Positions 26,982 to 36,675 are shown, numbered from the stretch's first letter. The stretch: 64,000 nucleotides of DNA from Bacteroidales bacterium (GCA_014800795.1 JAAVFL010000008.1:81542-145541); one strand, 5' to 3'. The notes: a model not told the origin generated them from the letters alone. Numbers and translations are program-made.

Positions 26982-27950
26982 TTACTTGATATATACGGTA
27001 ACTACCTCTCCGGTTCCTTTGAGCGTTACGGCAGGCACCTCGGCAGGCACCAGAACAGTCTGTCCCTGAGGCAAGGTTGTCTGACGTCCTTCACTATCAA
27101 CTACCGTAAGATTACCCTTTGTTGCAATCAATACGGTGAATGAGCCACGCTTTGCGAGAGGAAGGAAATATTCTCCGTCAACGTTGACAAGGGTTGTGGT
27201 GAAATAGCTGCAATCCTCGAGAAGAGCCTGCTCACCGGGGTTAGCCGTTACATTTTTCACTTCCTGCGTCTTGTCGTTATAGTTGATCGCATCAACAGAT
27301 TCATCGACATGAAGCTGGCGTAGGTTTCCTTGAGCATCGCGACGGTTGTAGTCGTAGATGCGATATGTGATATCTGAAGCTTCCTGTATCTCAAGTACGA
27401 AATTACCCTCGCCGATTGCATGCACACGACCTGCCGGGAGGAAGAAAAGATCACCGGGCTTGGTATAATATTTGGTAAGGGTATCGACAATAGTACTGTC
27501 GGCCACTTTCGCGCGGAATTTGTCGGCATCCATTTCCTGATTGAAGCCGGCATACAGATATGCGGTGGGAGTAGGCAGAACCGAATACCACATTTCGGTT
27601 TTACCGAGTGAATTATGACGCTCAGCGGCGAGTTTATCGTCGGGATGCACCTGAATCGACAGGTCCTGAGTAGAATCTATAAACTTTATAAGCAGAGGGA
27701 AACGGTCGCCATAGCGCTCTAAGAGGCGCTCGCCCATTATCTCACGTCCATACTCGCGGAGAAGTTCAGGAAGGGTTTTTCCTTTGAACGGGCCGTCGGC
27801 CACTACGGATTCATGTCCTTCCATAGGACTGAGTTCCCATGATTCCCCGACATGATCGCCCTGAGAAGGAAGTCCTTTGAATTCAGCTATGCGGGTTCCT
27901 CCCCATAGCACAGATTTAAAAACCGGCTCGAATTTGATTACAGGCAACAT
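26982..27950 (-). CDS. manA: Mannose-6-phosphate isomerase, type I
   Basis: A 322-residue cupin enzyme that interconverts mannose 6-phosphate and fructose 6-phosphate. The zinc ligands of the short bacterial form are all seen: Gln100 and His102 in SIQVHPDD, Glu119 in KTEMWY, and His177 in GRVHAIGEG. Length matches the small class of Firmicutes and Bacteroidetes. It is the first gene of an operon with the ROK kinase, with TACCTTTG at 28049-28042 as its promoter. Confidence 0.95.
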   Translation of the reverse strand: MLPVIKFEPVFKSVLWGGTRIAEFKGLPSQGDHVGESWELSPMEGHESVVADGPFKGKTLPELLREYGREIMGERLLERYGDRFPLLIKFIDSTQDLSIQVHPDDKLAAERHNSLGKTEMWYSVLPTPTAYLYAGFNQEMDADKFRAKVADSTIVDTLTKYYTKPGDLFFLPAGRVHAIGEGNFVLEIQEASDITYRIYDYNRRDAQGNLRQLHVDESVDAINYNDKTQEVKNVTANPGEQALLEDCSYFTTTLVNVDGEYFLPLAKRGSFTVLIATKGNLTVVDSEGRQTTLPQGQTVLVPAEVPAVTLKGTGEVVTVYIK

Positions 27951-28041
27951 AGTTACTTTATAAGTGGCTGTTAAAAAGATATCAATAGTGATGATACCTT
28001 ATATGATAAAACATGTTCTTTCTGTTTGTCGAAAGCTATCA

Positions 28042-28049
28042 CAAAGGTA
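28042..28049 (-). promoter_or_regulatory. Promoter -7 box of the manA operon
   Basis: TACCTTTG on the minus strand, about 90 bases before the manA ATG. Confidence 0.6.
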
Positions 28050-28062
28050 TGGAAAGTTTGTT

Positions 28063-28122
28063 AAAAAAACAACATTCCCGCAACTCCCATATAAATATTG
28101 GCTCGTGAGTTGCAGGAATGTT
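28063..28122 (-). terminator. Terminator after the GH115 gene
   Basis: A 16-bp stem with one G-T pair (28071-28086 with 28107-28122), followed on the minus strand by a run of seven T. It lies in front of the manA promoter and insulates it. Confidence 0.85.
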
Positions 28123-28155
28123 TTTCATATCATACCGTCGGGGCGGGAAACGCGA

Positions 28156-31100
28156 TCATTGATGATGCACTTTCTTTCCTCCGACAATGTATATGCCGTA
28201 AGGTAAACGCCCCATATCGGAGGGATCGTCGGCAACTTTCTGGCCTGCGAGATTGAACACTCCCGGGATAGAAGTCACACCGTCGACAACGGCAGCTCCG
28301 ATACCGTCGGATACGACCTTATGGATGCGGAAGAAGTCGGTTTTGAACCATCCCGAACGTTCCGGTCCGGCAGATCCATCCGGGAGCATATTGCCCGAGC
28401 GCAGACCGATGCGCAGATCCTCGCCCTGTGTGATATCTACATAGACAAACATATCCTGCATGATGAAGTTATTATCCTGTCCACCTACATATCCAGCGAA
28501 GCTGTTTTCTTCGCCCGGAGTCAGATTCTTGTCATAGTCCATATCCATCCCATAGTATTGCACATTATTGTTGGCAAACAGACGGGTGGTTCCGAGATAT
28601 CCATCCTGAAGCCACAAACGGCAATATATCACATATCTTCCGGGGGTAAGCTTTTCGGCAGGAATAGTCTGGGACAGCTCGAAATTATCAGGCATCAGTC
28701 CTTCCTTCGGGAGGAACCAGCATCCGTTTTTCCCATGAGGATTGGCAACATCCTGGTTGATTCCGTATGAGGTTCCGGGGAAGTCGCAGTTGAGTGTCCA
28801 TCCATAGGGGGTATAACGTCGCGTCTCACCCGATGTATTCTCATGAACGTTGCCACGGCTGTCTGTATAAAGCTCGAAATCGTAATTGGTTATCAGCTGT
28901 TCCGTAAGGGTGAGATCCTCTTCTGAGAACGATACGTAACCTTCAAGACGGTCGATGCGGAAGTTGTCGACCTTGAACCATCCGGCATTGTCGGTCGCAT
29001 ATGTTCCGTCGTTACGTTTATTACCGGTACGTATACCGATGCGTAAATCTTCACCTTCGGCAACATATACCTGCACCTGCATCTCCCTGAGGACAACACT
29101 TCCGCTTTGTCCTCCGGCGTAACCTGCATAGCTGTTGGTTTCGCCATCGGTAAGGAGGTTCGTGTAATCGCTCTGGTATCCGTAATACTGCACATTGTTG
29201 TTGGCGAAGAGGCGGCAGTTGGTTTTCTTATTTTCCTCTACCCAAAGCATGCACCGCACGAGATAGAATCCGGGCTCGATCTTGCCGGCATCAACGGTCT
29301 GGTAAAGCTCGAAGCTGTTGGGCATCGGCGATGAGTTCATCCAGCATACGTTGTGGCCGTGGTAGTTTGTGGCATCGTTGTTGATACCATAGGAATTGCC
29401 CGACAGGGTACCCTTTGTCTGCCATCCGTAAGGCACGCCGCGCGAAGTAGTTCCGGTGGAATTGAGATTGCCGTCGTGATCATATTCGAAATCGGGATTC
29501 ACGAGCAGCTGGTCTGTGAGACTGTTGGATGCATCCATAGGGAAGCGCACATATATCTGGCTTACCGCAATGCCACCGTCAAGAAGTGAGACCTTTACAT
29601 CAACATTTTCATCACTCTCCGATTCGTAAGTTACCGTAGCATCGTTATATCCCTGCATGACAGTATTATTCCACTTGCCTACTGTCGCCTCCGTCTTAAG
29701 TGAAACCACGTCGGCTTTACCGCCGTTCACACTTACAGCAACCCGCATATCCTCGCCGCTATGGATCGGGAATGTGGGGAGACAGCGCACTTCAATGGTA
29801 TTGCTGCCGGCACGCATCGGTACGGAATACTGAACGTAAGGGGCATTTTCAAGATCGCTGCTGGCATCGTAGTGTGTGTAATCGATCGGCCATACCACCA
29901 CACTTCCCGCTCCTATCCCGAGACCTTTCATTTCTTTTATATTTCCGCTTGAAGCCACATAATCCGCTCCTGCAACTGTGGCAAACTCCTCTTCAGGCAT
30001 TTCTACAGCAAACTGCGAGATGCTTGAAAGCGTAGCTGTCTCAGGCATATAGAACTGCGAGAGGTCACGCGGCTTCCAGTCCATCATACCGTTCCATTTC
30101 CCATCGGCGATTCCGGTATTGTATCTGGCGGTAAGATCCTGAATCATGCGATATGCCTTACGGGCTTCAGCAGCATAGTCGAGGGCAGCTTCACGCTTGC
30201 CTTCAGATGCGAGGGTAACACTCTGTTTGGCACGGAATGTCTTGACATTCATATAATATGCACCCTTTACAGGGTATTCGATCATCTGGAAGAACGCATC
30301 CTGCAGACGTGAGGGAACCTGTGCCGCAACCATATCGGTCTTTGCCACAATAGCGGCATAGCGGTTGATGCGGTCGTTCATCTCCTCGTTGTTGTATGTA
30401 ACTCCGAACACATGTTCGGGTTTGCCGGCCGCAGCGAGTTCGTAATATTCGGTCTTGATATCAGCGATAGCATCCGCAAGATCTTCCCCGAAAGTTTTCG
30501 CAGCCCAGAACCGACTGTATTCATGGGCCTTGTCAGGTTGCCATGCATCCACATCCCATGCCAGATCCATGCAGAATTCAAGCTCAGCCTCGGCAGGCTT
30601 GATGTCGCCTACGTTAATGACCCACAGGTTCCGTATTCCATTCTCATAACCTTTCACAAGCTCATAGCTGATGAGCGAAGGCGATGTGGAACAGATCCAC
30701 AGGTAGTCGGCCGGCGTGCCGTAATATGAAAGATGGTAATAGATGCCATTACCTCCGCTACGTTGCATTTCTTTCGATGTGGGAAGCTGCCGTATATATC
30801 CGTGATTGTCATCGACCCATGTGAGCGTCACATCTTCGGGCACCTCAAGACCGGCATTGTAAGCCTCAAGCACCTCCTTGTACGGGATGAAAATCTGTGG
30901 CACGGTTGTGGGATCGCCGATATGCTTTTCAATCAGCGAACGCTGGTAGGCAATGATTTCTGTCAGTCCGCGCACCTTATCCTCGGTGGTGGGATATCCG
31001 CTGATCGCCCAGTCGTGAACGCCACGCATGCCGAGCGTGTACATCGCTGAAAATCCTTTGCTTTCGATGACACGTTCTTCCCAGTAGCGCTGTATCTTGG

Positions 31101-32022
31101 CCTTATTAGTAACATAATTCCAGTTATCATAGGTTCCGGTTCCGTCTTCATATCGACGCCACTCCCATTCATTATCGCGCAGCATCTGCTCACAATGGCT
31201 TGATCCGAGCGCGATATCATATTTTTTGGCGACCGGAAGATTATCTTTATTATCCCAGAATGCTTGCGAACATAGATGCATGGCGGGCCAGAGAACGTTT
31301 GCACGGAGACGCAGCAGGAGCTCCATCACTTTGGCATAAGTATTCGGACCGATATTGTTGTATTTCGAATCTATATTCTTCGAAGCCCATGGAGTAAGCC
31401 CCCAGTCTTCGTCGTTGATGAAGATACCACGGAATTTCACAGAAGGTTCGCCTACAGTGGTCACACCGGGCGTTGCATATAGAGCATCACGCTCTTCAGG
31501 TTTCACATCGGCCCACCACACATATGGAGATACTCCCATGAGACGGGATATCTCGAAAAGAGCATAAGCCGTGCCTCTGGGGGTAGATCCGTATGCGACG
31601 AGCGCACGGTCAATGCCCTCGGCGGGATTATCGACAACAGCCAGGCCATATGCTTCCCACTTGCCGGCTACCTCACCCGCATCGATGGCTCCGGAGGCTA
31701 CAAGAGCATCAATAAATTCCGATTGTCCTATCGTGCCGGCTATAATCGGATACGAGATACCTTCGAGTGAATTCGCAACCGGTAATGTCTTTCCGGTGAC
31801 AAGATTGATGTCGTCGCTAAGGCACTGTGCGACTGTAGCCACAACTTCTGCATCATCGGCATCGAAAACAATGGTCGCGGTAGATCCTCCGACTGATACG
31901 ATGGGGAATGCATCGTCCTGCGCTGCTGACTGAACTGAAACAGGCGATGCTGCTGACGCAATGCCAAAGGCACAGAACGCAGAAAGAAGAAGCATCTGCA
32001 CCCTTTTCATGATTTTTTTCAT
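28156..32022 (-). CDS. GH115 xylan alpha-1,2-glucuronidase with twin C-terminal modules and T9SS-type signal
   Basis: With the start at 32022 this is a 1288-residue secreted enzyme (signal peptide ends near ASA-AS). An ATG at 32073 lies on the -7 box and is excluded. The GH115 body (about 30-800) shows GSTPRGTAYALFEISRLMGV, SPYVWWADVKPE, KFRGIFINDEDWGL and WPAMHLCSQAFWDN, all hallmarks of the family, which removes (4-O-methyl)glucuronic acid from xylan. Two tandem beta-sandwich modules follow (about 835-1000 and 1039-1215) that are duplicates (both have NP/NYDFE, YGW, SYGIN, RLFANNNVQYYG, DLRIG). The end, FNLAGQKV ... PYGIYIVGGKKVHHQ, is a T9SS-type signal. It stands alone, away from the arabinofuranosidases. 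Confidence 0.92.
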   Translation of the reverse strand: MKKIMKRVQMLLLSAFCAFGIASAASPVSVQSAAQDDAFPIVSVGGSTATIVFDADDAEVVATVAQCLSDDINLVTGKTLPVANSLEGISYPIIAGTIGQSEFIDALVASGAIDAGEVAGKWEAYGLAVVDNPAEGIDRALVAYGSTPRGTAYALFEISRLMGVSPYVWWADVKPEERDALYATPGVTTVGEPSVKFRGIFINDEDWGLTPWASKNIDSKYNNIGPNTYAKVMELLLRLRANVLWPAMHLCSQAFWDNKDNLPVAKKYDIALGSSHCEQMLRDNEWEWRRYEDGTGTYDNWNYVTNKAKIQRYWEERVIESKGFSAMYTLGMRGVHDWAISGYPTTEDKVRGLTEIIAYQRSLIEKHIGDPTTVPQIFIPYKEVLEAYNAGLEVPEDVTLTWVDDNHGYIRQLPTSKEMQRSGGNGIYYHLSYYGTPADYLWICSTSPSLISYELVKGYENGIRNLWVINVGDIKPAEAELEFCMDLAWDVDAWQPDKAHEYSRFWAAKTFGEDLADAIADIKTEYYELAAAGKPEHVFGVTYNNEEMNDRINRYAAIVAKTDMVAAQVPSRLQDAFFQMIEYPVKGAYYMNVKTFRAKQSVTLASEGKREAALDYAAEARKAYRMIQDLTARYNTGIADGKWNGMMDWKPRDLSQFYMPETATLSSISQFAVEMPEEEFATVAGADYVASSGNIKEMKGLGIGAGSVVVWPIDYTHYDASSDLENAPYVQYSVPMRAGSNTIEVRCLPTFPIHSGEDMRVAVSVNGGKADVVSLKTEATVGKWNNTVMQGYNDATVTYESESDENVDVKVSLLDGGIAVSQIYVRFPMDASNSLTDQLLVNPDFEYDHDGNLNSTGTTSRGVPYGWQTKGTLSGNSYGINNDATNYHGHNVCWMNSSPMPNSFELYQTVDAGKIEPGFYLVRCMLWVEENKKTNCRLFANNNVQYYGYQSDYTNLLTDGETNSYAGYAGGQSGSVVLREMQVQVYVAEGEDLRIGIRTGNKRNDGTYATDNAGWFKVDNFRIDRLEGYVSFSEEDLTLTEQLITNYDFELYTDSRGNVHENTSGETRRYTPYGWTLNCDFPGTSYGINQDVANPHGKNGCWFLPKEGLMPDNFELSQTIPAEKLTPGRYVIYCRLWLQDGYLGTTRLFANNNVQYYGMDMDYDKNLTPGEENSFAGYVGGQDNNFIMQDMFVYVDITQGEDLRIGLRSGNMLPDGSAGPERSGWFKTDFFRIHKVVSDGIGAAVVDGVTSIPGVFNLAGQKVADDPSDMGRLPYGIYIVGGKKVHHQ

Positions 32023-32070
32023 TGGTAATGAGGTCTCTTGAAAAATGTTTTGATTATGAATTATTATTCG

Positions 32071-32102
32071 CAAAGATATTGAAAAATATACTATTACACA
32101 AA
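32071..32102 (-). promoter_or_regulatory. Promoter of the GH115 gene
   Basis: On the minus strand TTTG, a spacer of about 20 bases and TATCTTTG (32078-32071). The ATG at 32022 is 49 bases downstream. Confidence 0.75.
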
Positions 32103-32263
32103 TAATCAGAGAAAAGAAGCGGCCTCCGCATCAAAATAGTTAATTACGGGTATCGCTGAGGGAGATATGAAGATGGAGAGAAGTTGATTAGAAGCAATAT
32201 AAGGATGCCGACGGCGCCCGGCCTGCGACTATTTTTTATGCGGATGTCCCTGTGCAAATATGT

Positions 32264-32310
32264 AAAAAAAACAGTTCCGCATCTCCGGTATGGAGCCTTG
32301 CGGAACCGTT
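32264..32310 (-). terminator. Terminator after RNase G
   Basis: AACGGTTCCGCA pairs with TGCGGAACTGTT around an inner GGCTCC/GGAG hairpin, followed on the minus strand by eight T. Confidence 0.85.
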
Positions 32311-32350
32311 ATAAACAGTATGTATTTCCGATTTTCGGGATTCGGATTTC

Positions 32351-33997
32351 TTACGATACCCGGTTCTTGGTCTTGCTTTTTGTTTTTTCAGTAGATGCCT
32401 TATCCAGATCTTTCTCCTCTTTGAGATCTATCTCGTTGCGTTGCTTGTCAAGTACCTTATATTGAAGGTAAGCAAGTGATTCGTCGGCCATCACCCTGAA
32501 TCTGGAGCCAAATTCCATGCGCCATCTTCTGTAGAGGGAGATGATGCCTTTTTTGAGGTATGCATCTACAAAAGGATGCACGTACAGGATAAAATCTTTC
32601 TGCTTGAGGTCGTTCACGAGATAGGCTAATTTTTCTTTCAGCATATCTGTAAACAGAAGCGATGGCTTCACTTCACCTTTTCCATGACATGAGGGGCATT
32701 CTTCTGTAGTAACGATGTCGAGTGCCGGACGAACACGCTGACGGGTTATCTGCATCAGACCGAATTTGCTCAAAGGCAGAATATTATGACGCGCACGGTC
32801 GTTTGCCATAATTTCGCGCATGTGGTCGTATAGTGCCTGCCGATGCTCTACCTTATTCATGTCGATAAAGTCGACAACTATAATTCCTCCCATGTCGCGC
32901 AATCTGAGCTGACGCGCAATCTCATCGGCTGCGCGGATATTCACATCGAGAGCGTTGGTTTCCTGATCCGTACCGGCTTTAGCACGGTTACCGGAGTTAA
33001 CATCGATCACATGGAGAGCTTCGGTATGTTCTATGATTATATATGCACCCGACTTGAACGAAACAGTTTTGCCGAACGACGATTTTATCTGACGTGTGAT
33101 ACTGAAGCTGTCGAATATGGGCTCGGGCTTACTGTAGAGCTTGACGATGTCGGCCTTGTCAGGTGCGATCAGACTTACATAATTTCTGATCTGAGTCATG
33201 ATCTCCGCATCATTCACATGTATGCTTTCGAACGAGGGGGAGAACACATCACGCAACATTCCGACTATGCGGCTCTCTTCTTCAAAAATGAGCGACGGGA
33301 CAGTGGCTGTACGCGCCTTCGCTATGGTATCTTCCCAACATTTTTTAAGCGTCTGCATCTCGTGAAGCAGTTCTGCAACAGACTTTCCTTCCGCCGAGGT
33401 GCGGATTATCACGCCGAAATTCCGGGGTTTGATGCTCTCTATCAGACGTCGCAGGCGTAATTTTTCGCCTGTAGTCTTGATCTTCTGAGAGATCGAAATC
33501 TTATCGCTGAATGGTATCAGCACCATGTAGCGGCCTGTGAAGGATATTTCGGTAGTAAGTCTGGGTCCTTTCGACGATATGGGTTCCTTGACTATCTGAA
33601 CCATCAGTTCTTGTCCGGAAACAAGGCGATCGGAGATAGTGCCATGCTTGTCGATATCGGGAAGTAGCTTTATTTTCGACAGATCGGGAATTCCTTTCTG
33701 AGCTTTTTTCTCTTTATCGCCATCCTGCGACGGGAAAAGCTGTTTCAGAAATTCCGCATATGTGGCAAAACGCGGACCAAGATCCAGATAATGAAGAAAG
33801 GCATCCTTCTCGTAGCCTACATTTACGAAGGCGGCATTAAGGCCGGGCATAAGTTTCTTGACTTTAGCCACATAAATGTCACCGACGGCGTAAGCAATGT
33901 TCCGGCTCTCTTTTTGCAACGATACGAGCCTGCCATCCTCAAGAAGAGCTATGGAAACCTCCTTGGGCTGCACATCGACGATGAGTTCGCTTTTCAT
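32351..33997 (-). CDS. rng: Ribonuclease E/G family endoribonuclease
   Basis: A 548-residue RNase E/G-type enzyme. An S1 domain (about 35-130, GDIYVAKVKKLMPGLNAAFVNVGYEKDAFL) is interrupted by a charged insert before PDLSKIKLLP; the 5'-sensor and DNase I-like catalytic domain follow, with DVNSGNRAKAG and GGIIVVDFIDM carrying the metal-binding Asp residues, then the zinc-link cysteines CPSCHGKGEV, and a small domain. It ends in a Lys/Glu-rich tail. The role is single-strand cleavage in rRNA maturation and mRNA turnover. The neighbours are a mini ribosomal-type protein and HU, a common Bacteroidetes order. Confidence 0.95.
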   Translation of the reverse strand: MKSELIVDVQPKEVSIALLEDGRLVSLQKESRNIAYAVGDIYVAKVKKLMPGLNAAFVNVGYEKDAFLHYLDLGPRFATYAEFLKQLFPSQDGDKEKKAQKGIPDLSKIKLLPDIDKHGTISDRLVSGQELMVQIVKEPISSKGPRLTTEISFTGRYMVLIPFSDKISISQKIKTTGEKLRLRRLIESIKPRNFGVIIRTSAEGKSVAELLHEMQTLKKCWEDTIAKARTATVPSLIFEEESRIVGMLRDVFSPSFESIHVNDAEIMTQIRNYVSLIAPDKADIVKLYSKPEPIFDSFSITRQIKSSFGKTVSFKSGAYIIIEHTEALHVIDVNSGNRAKAGTDQETNALDVNIRAADEIARQLRLRDMGGIIVVDFIDMNKVEHRQALYDHMREIMANDRARHNILPLSKFGLMQITRQRVRPALDIVTTEECPSCHGKGEVKPSLLFTDMLKEKLAYLVNDLKQKDFILYVHPFVDAYLKKGIISLYRRWRMEFGSRFRVMADESLAYLQYKVLDKQRNEIDLKEEKDLDKASTEKTKSKTKNRVS

Positions 33998-34273
33998 TAA
34001 ATGGATAATATCTCTATAAATACGGTTGGTTCATACAGGCTACCGGATTCTTCAGCAGATTCCGGCGGGCCATCACAACAGGTGATATTACAAAAACAAA
34101 CTTTTATGCGACCTTCGATGCGTAATTCCGCAACAGGCCACATGAAAGTTTGTTTCGTATCTTAAGCTGTAAAGATTCTATTGCAGGATCGGACGTTAAC
34201 GTTCCGGGAATATATCTTTGAAAAGAATATAATCTGGGAATATTCCTGATCCCGCAATATCCATCACTGCTTA

Positions 34274-34363
34274 TTATTTCTTCTTGTGGCGATTCTTACG
34301 CAGACGTTTTTTACGCTTGTGGGTCGCCATCTTGTGGCCTTTTCTTTTCTTTCCGCTTGGCAT
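34274..34363 (-). CDS. 29-residue basic protein of the AURKAIP1/COX24 (mS38-like) family
   Basis: A tiny gene missed by length cut-offs. The minus strand gives ATG at 34363 and TAA at 34276-34274; the product starts MPSGKKRKGHKMATHKRKK and ends RKNRHKKK, more than half Lys, Arg and His. This matches the very short AURKAIP1/COX24-domain proteins encoded next to rng throughout Bacteroidetes, whose mitochondrial relative mS38 is a small-subunit ribosomal protein. It lies between HU (70 bases) and rng (276 bases). I infer a ribosome-bound role. An internal Met12 start is possible but gives only 18 residues. Confidence 0.85.
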   Translation of the reverse strand: MPSGKKRKGHKMATHKRKKRLRKNRHKKK

Positions 34364-34433
34364 ATCTGTTAATATTTAAATTGGTTACTATGTGACAGAT
34401 TGTAGTATGAAATATTACGGTATGATTACCGGA

Positions 34434-34706
34434 TTACTTCACATCCTCCATAAAGACTTTCGCAGGCTTGAATGCGGGAATCTTATGTTCGGGGATGATA
34501 ATTGTGGTATTCTTGGAAATATTACGGGCAGTCTTCTGCGAGCGGGTCTTGATGATGAAGCTACCGAAACCGCGGAGGTAAACTGCTTCGCCGTGAGCGA
34601 GAGAATCCTTTACGACTTCCATGAACTTTTCGATGGTTTCGAGAACGGCGGCTCTTTCGATACCGGTGGTCTTTGAAATCTCGTTTACAATTTCTGCTTT
34701 AGTCAT
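34434..34706 (-). CDS. HU/IHF family DNA-binding protein
   Basis: A 90-residue nucleoid protein: MTKAEIVNEISKTTGIER forms the helical dimer base, GFGSF the turn before the beta arm, and RNISKNTTIIIPEHKIPAFKPAK the arm with the tip proline (PEHKIPAF), followed by the C-terminal helix. Length is exact for the family. It bends and compacts DNA. An ATATTTG-like box with an upstream TTTG lies about 100 bases before it. Confidence 0.95.
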   Translation of the reverse strand: MTKAEIVNEISKTTGIERAAVLETIEKFMEVVKDSLAHGEAVYLRGFGSFIIKTRSQKTARNISKNTTIIIPEHKIPAFKPAKVFMEDVK

Positions 34707-34896
34707 AGTTGTGAGGTATGATAAATATTATATATTAATTTTCAGCTAATCGACATGTTCTCAGACGAATAGCAGCGTCACAGAACATGGCTTGGATTTT
34801 GCAAGTGCAAATATCGCACTTTTTTTTCAAACGTGCGCTATTTCGCAAGAAAAAACGCTAATTTTTTTTAAATAAACCTCTTATGGGAGGATTAGT

Positions 34897-35667
34897 CTAC
34901 AGGTCGGCCAGACGCCACCACCGATAGTCAACATCATTGTCGATAGTGTCAAGCCCCTCGGCTTTCTTCAACCGGCGCACTATAGTTATGGTAAGCGGAA
35001 GAACCGCCATTTCGTAGACCGTCTTAATCAGAACCTGAGTAAGTATCAGGGAGCAGACTGTAGTCCAGTCGAGCACTCCCCCGAAAGCGATCGGAAAAAA
35101 TATGACGGAATCGATTCCCTCCCCCCATAGAGTCGATACCATCGCTCTCAGCGAGAAACTCCCTATGGAATGTTTGGCATCGCCGGCTGAGACTTTCATC
35201 CGGCTCATTACATATGCGTTTACCATCGAACCGCATATGAAAGCCATAAAACTTGCGGCCATTATGCGCGGAACGCCTCCATATACCGCTTCCATGGCAT
35301 CCTGACTATGCCATTCTTCCCCTCCTGGAAGCGCTATTGCAAGCTGAAGAAAGAGAGCCACCATAAGGCTCATTGCAAACCCCGTCCATATCATCAGGCG
35401 GGCCTTACGGAAGCCATATACCTCAACCACACAATCATTGATGATATAGGAGACCGGGAAAACCACCACTCCGGCCGTTATGGTAAACCATCCGAGATCT
35501 ACAGTCTTGATTTCAATCAGATTAGACACGATCAGACATACCACGAACAGCACGGAAAGAAGCATAAAGGTCACGGATAGCCCGTTCTGGGCGGAGGCAG
35601 CGTTATCTGTCTGCGAAGAATTAGGATTCTGTTTCATTGTTCTTGTTTTTAACGAGGTAGCAAGCAC
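34897..35667 (-). CDS. Queuosine precursor transporter (YhhQ/VUT family)
   Basis: A 256-residue inner-membrane protein with about six hydrophobic segments. Family motifs are clear: VSNLIEIKTVDLG, FPVSYIINDCVVEVYGFRKAR, and the late STLWGEGIDSVIFFPIAF. These proteins import queuine or preQ precursors for tRNA modification. The frame opens at 35667, but the ATG at 35637 (MKQNPNSS) is also possible; both lie downstream of the TAACTTTG box at 35727-35720. Confidence 0.92.
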   Translation of the reverse strand: MLATSLKTRTMKQNPNSSQTDNAASAQNGLSVTFMLLSVLFVVCLIVSNLIEIKTVDLGWFTITAGVVVFPVSYIINDCVVEVYGFRKARLMIWTGFAMSLMVALFLQLAIALPGGEEWHSQDAMEAVYGGVPRIMAASFMAFICGSMVNAYVMSRMKVSAGDAKHSIGSFSLRAMVSTLWGEGIDSVIFFPIAFGGVLDWTTVCSLILTQVLIKTVYEMAVLPLTITIVRRLKKAEGLDTIDNDVDYRWWRLADL

Positions 35668-35719
35668 TCGGAACTGTGATTATATTTGCATCCGGCATCG
35701 TTTCAGGCGATTCGGAATG

Positions 35720-35727
35720 CAAAGTTA
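35720..35727 (-). promoter_or_regulatory. Promoter -7 box of the queuosine transporter gene
   Basis: TAACTTTG on the minus strand. A TATATTTG box in the opposite direction at 35681-35688 could drive porT with a leader of about 190 bases. Confidence 0.6.
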
Positions 35728-35883
35728 ATGGTTTTCCAGTTAATTTCCAATCCTTCAATCATACTGTTCTTCATCAGAGTATGACAGGAAAGTAATCGTG
35801 ATATGGAAAATCCAGCTCGCAATATTAAGACTCTTGTCGGCCGGCAGACGCAATAAATGCGCGGACACCTCGTTAATTCAATA

Positions 35884-36621
35884 ATGAGTTACAAATCATT
35901 CCGACATATAACGGCATTCATTCTGGCAATAGTGGCATCTGTCGCTATGACACCCGACGCATGCGGTACCCGCCTGAACGATAAAATTGTAAACCGTCCG
36001 TACAGCGACATGCGACGCTGGCATCTGGGTTTTTCCGTAGGTCTCAACACTTTCGATTTCAATTTCCACCACAACGGATTCGTTACCGACGACGGTAAGA
36101 CATGGTTCATGGAACAGCCCTCCTTTTCTCCCGGCTTCTGTGTCAACGGCCTTTTCAGCGTGCGGCTGAACGATTATTTCAGCGTACGCGTAAGCCCGGG
36201 GATATATTTCGGCAACCGCCTTGTCCGCTTTCTCGACACTACCGGTGGAGAGGAGCAGCGTCAGGATATAAAATCGGCATATCTCGTAGCTCCTGTCGAC
36301 CTCAAATATGCCGCCCAACGCATGCGCAACATACGTCCGTATATGGTGACAGGCATTATGCCCGCTTTCGATGTAATAAAGAAGAGCGGTAACTTCCTGC
36401 GCACGAATACATCAGATTTCTTTGTTTCCGTAGGATTCGGCTGCGACTTATACCTGCCGTATTTCAAACTTATTCCGGAACTTAAATTCTGTTTCGGCCT
36501 GACGGACGCCATAAAACACGATCGTCCTGACCTTGTAGACGATCCGCTCAGAACAGGAGTATCAGCCTCTGTAAAAAAAGCTACAAGCCAGATGGTGGTA
36601 CTGACATTTTATTTCGAGTAA
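35884..36621 (+). CDS. porT: PorT, type IX secretion outer-membrane protein
   Basis: A 245-residue outer-membrane barrel if read from the ATG at 35884, which gives a clean signal peptide; an upstream ATG at 35857 would add nine residues. The sequence follows PorT closely: LGFSVGLNTFDFNFHHNGF, QPSFSPGFCVNGLFSVRLND, YLVAPVDLKYAAQ, and the signature FGCDLYLPYFKLIPELKFCF with DAIKHDRPDL near the end. Known role: required for T9SS assembly or function in Porphyromonas and Flavobacterium. It is first in the operon with porP and gldKLMN. Confidence 0.93.
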   Translation: MSYKSFRHITAFILAIVASVAMTPDACGTRLNDKIVNRPYSDMRRWHLGFSVGLNTFDFNFHHNGFVTDDGKTWFMEQPSFSPGFCVNGLFSVRLNDYFSVRVSPGIYFGNRLVRFLDTTGGEEQRQDIKSAYLVAPVDLKYAAQRMRNIRPYMVTGIMPAFDVIKKSGNFLRTNTSDFFVSVGFGCDLYLPYFKLIPELKFCFGLTDAIKHDRPDLVDDPLRTGVSASVKKATSQMVVLTFYFE

Positions 36622-36675
36622 CACCTCCACTGCTTCCAAAGAAATCCGACAGACAAACAATCACCCAACGCCACC

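Noticed and set aside
31571..31933. Long plus-strand frames within the GH115 gene
   Set aside because: They are shadows of the high-GC third positions of the real minus-strand gene; the same holds for other long antisense frames, e.g. 16937-17941 in GH127 and 50152-51066 in the M6 protease.
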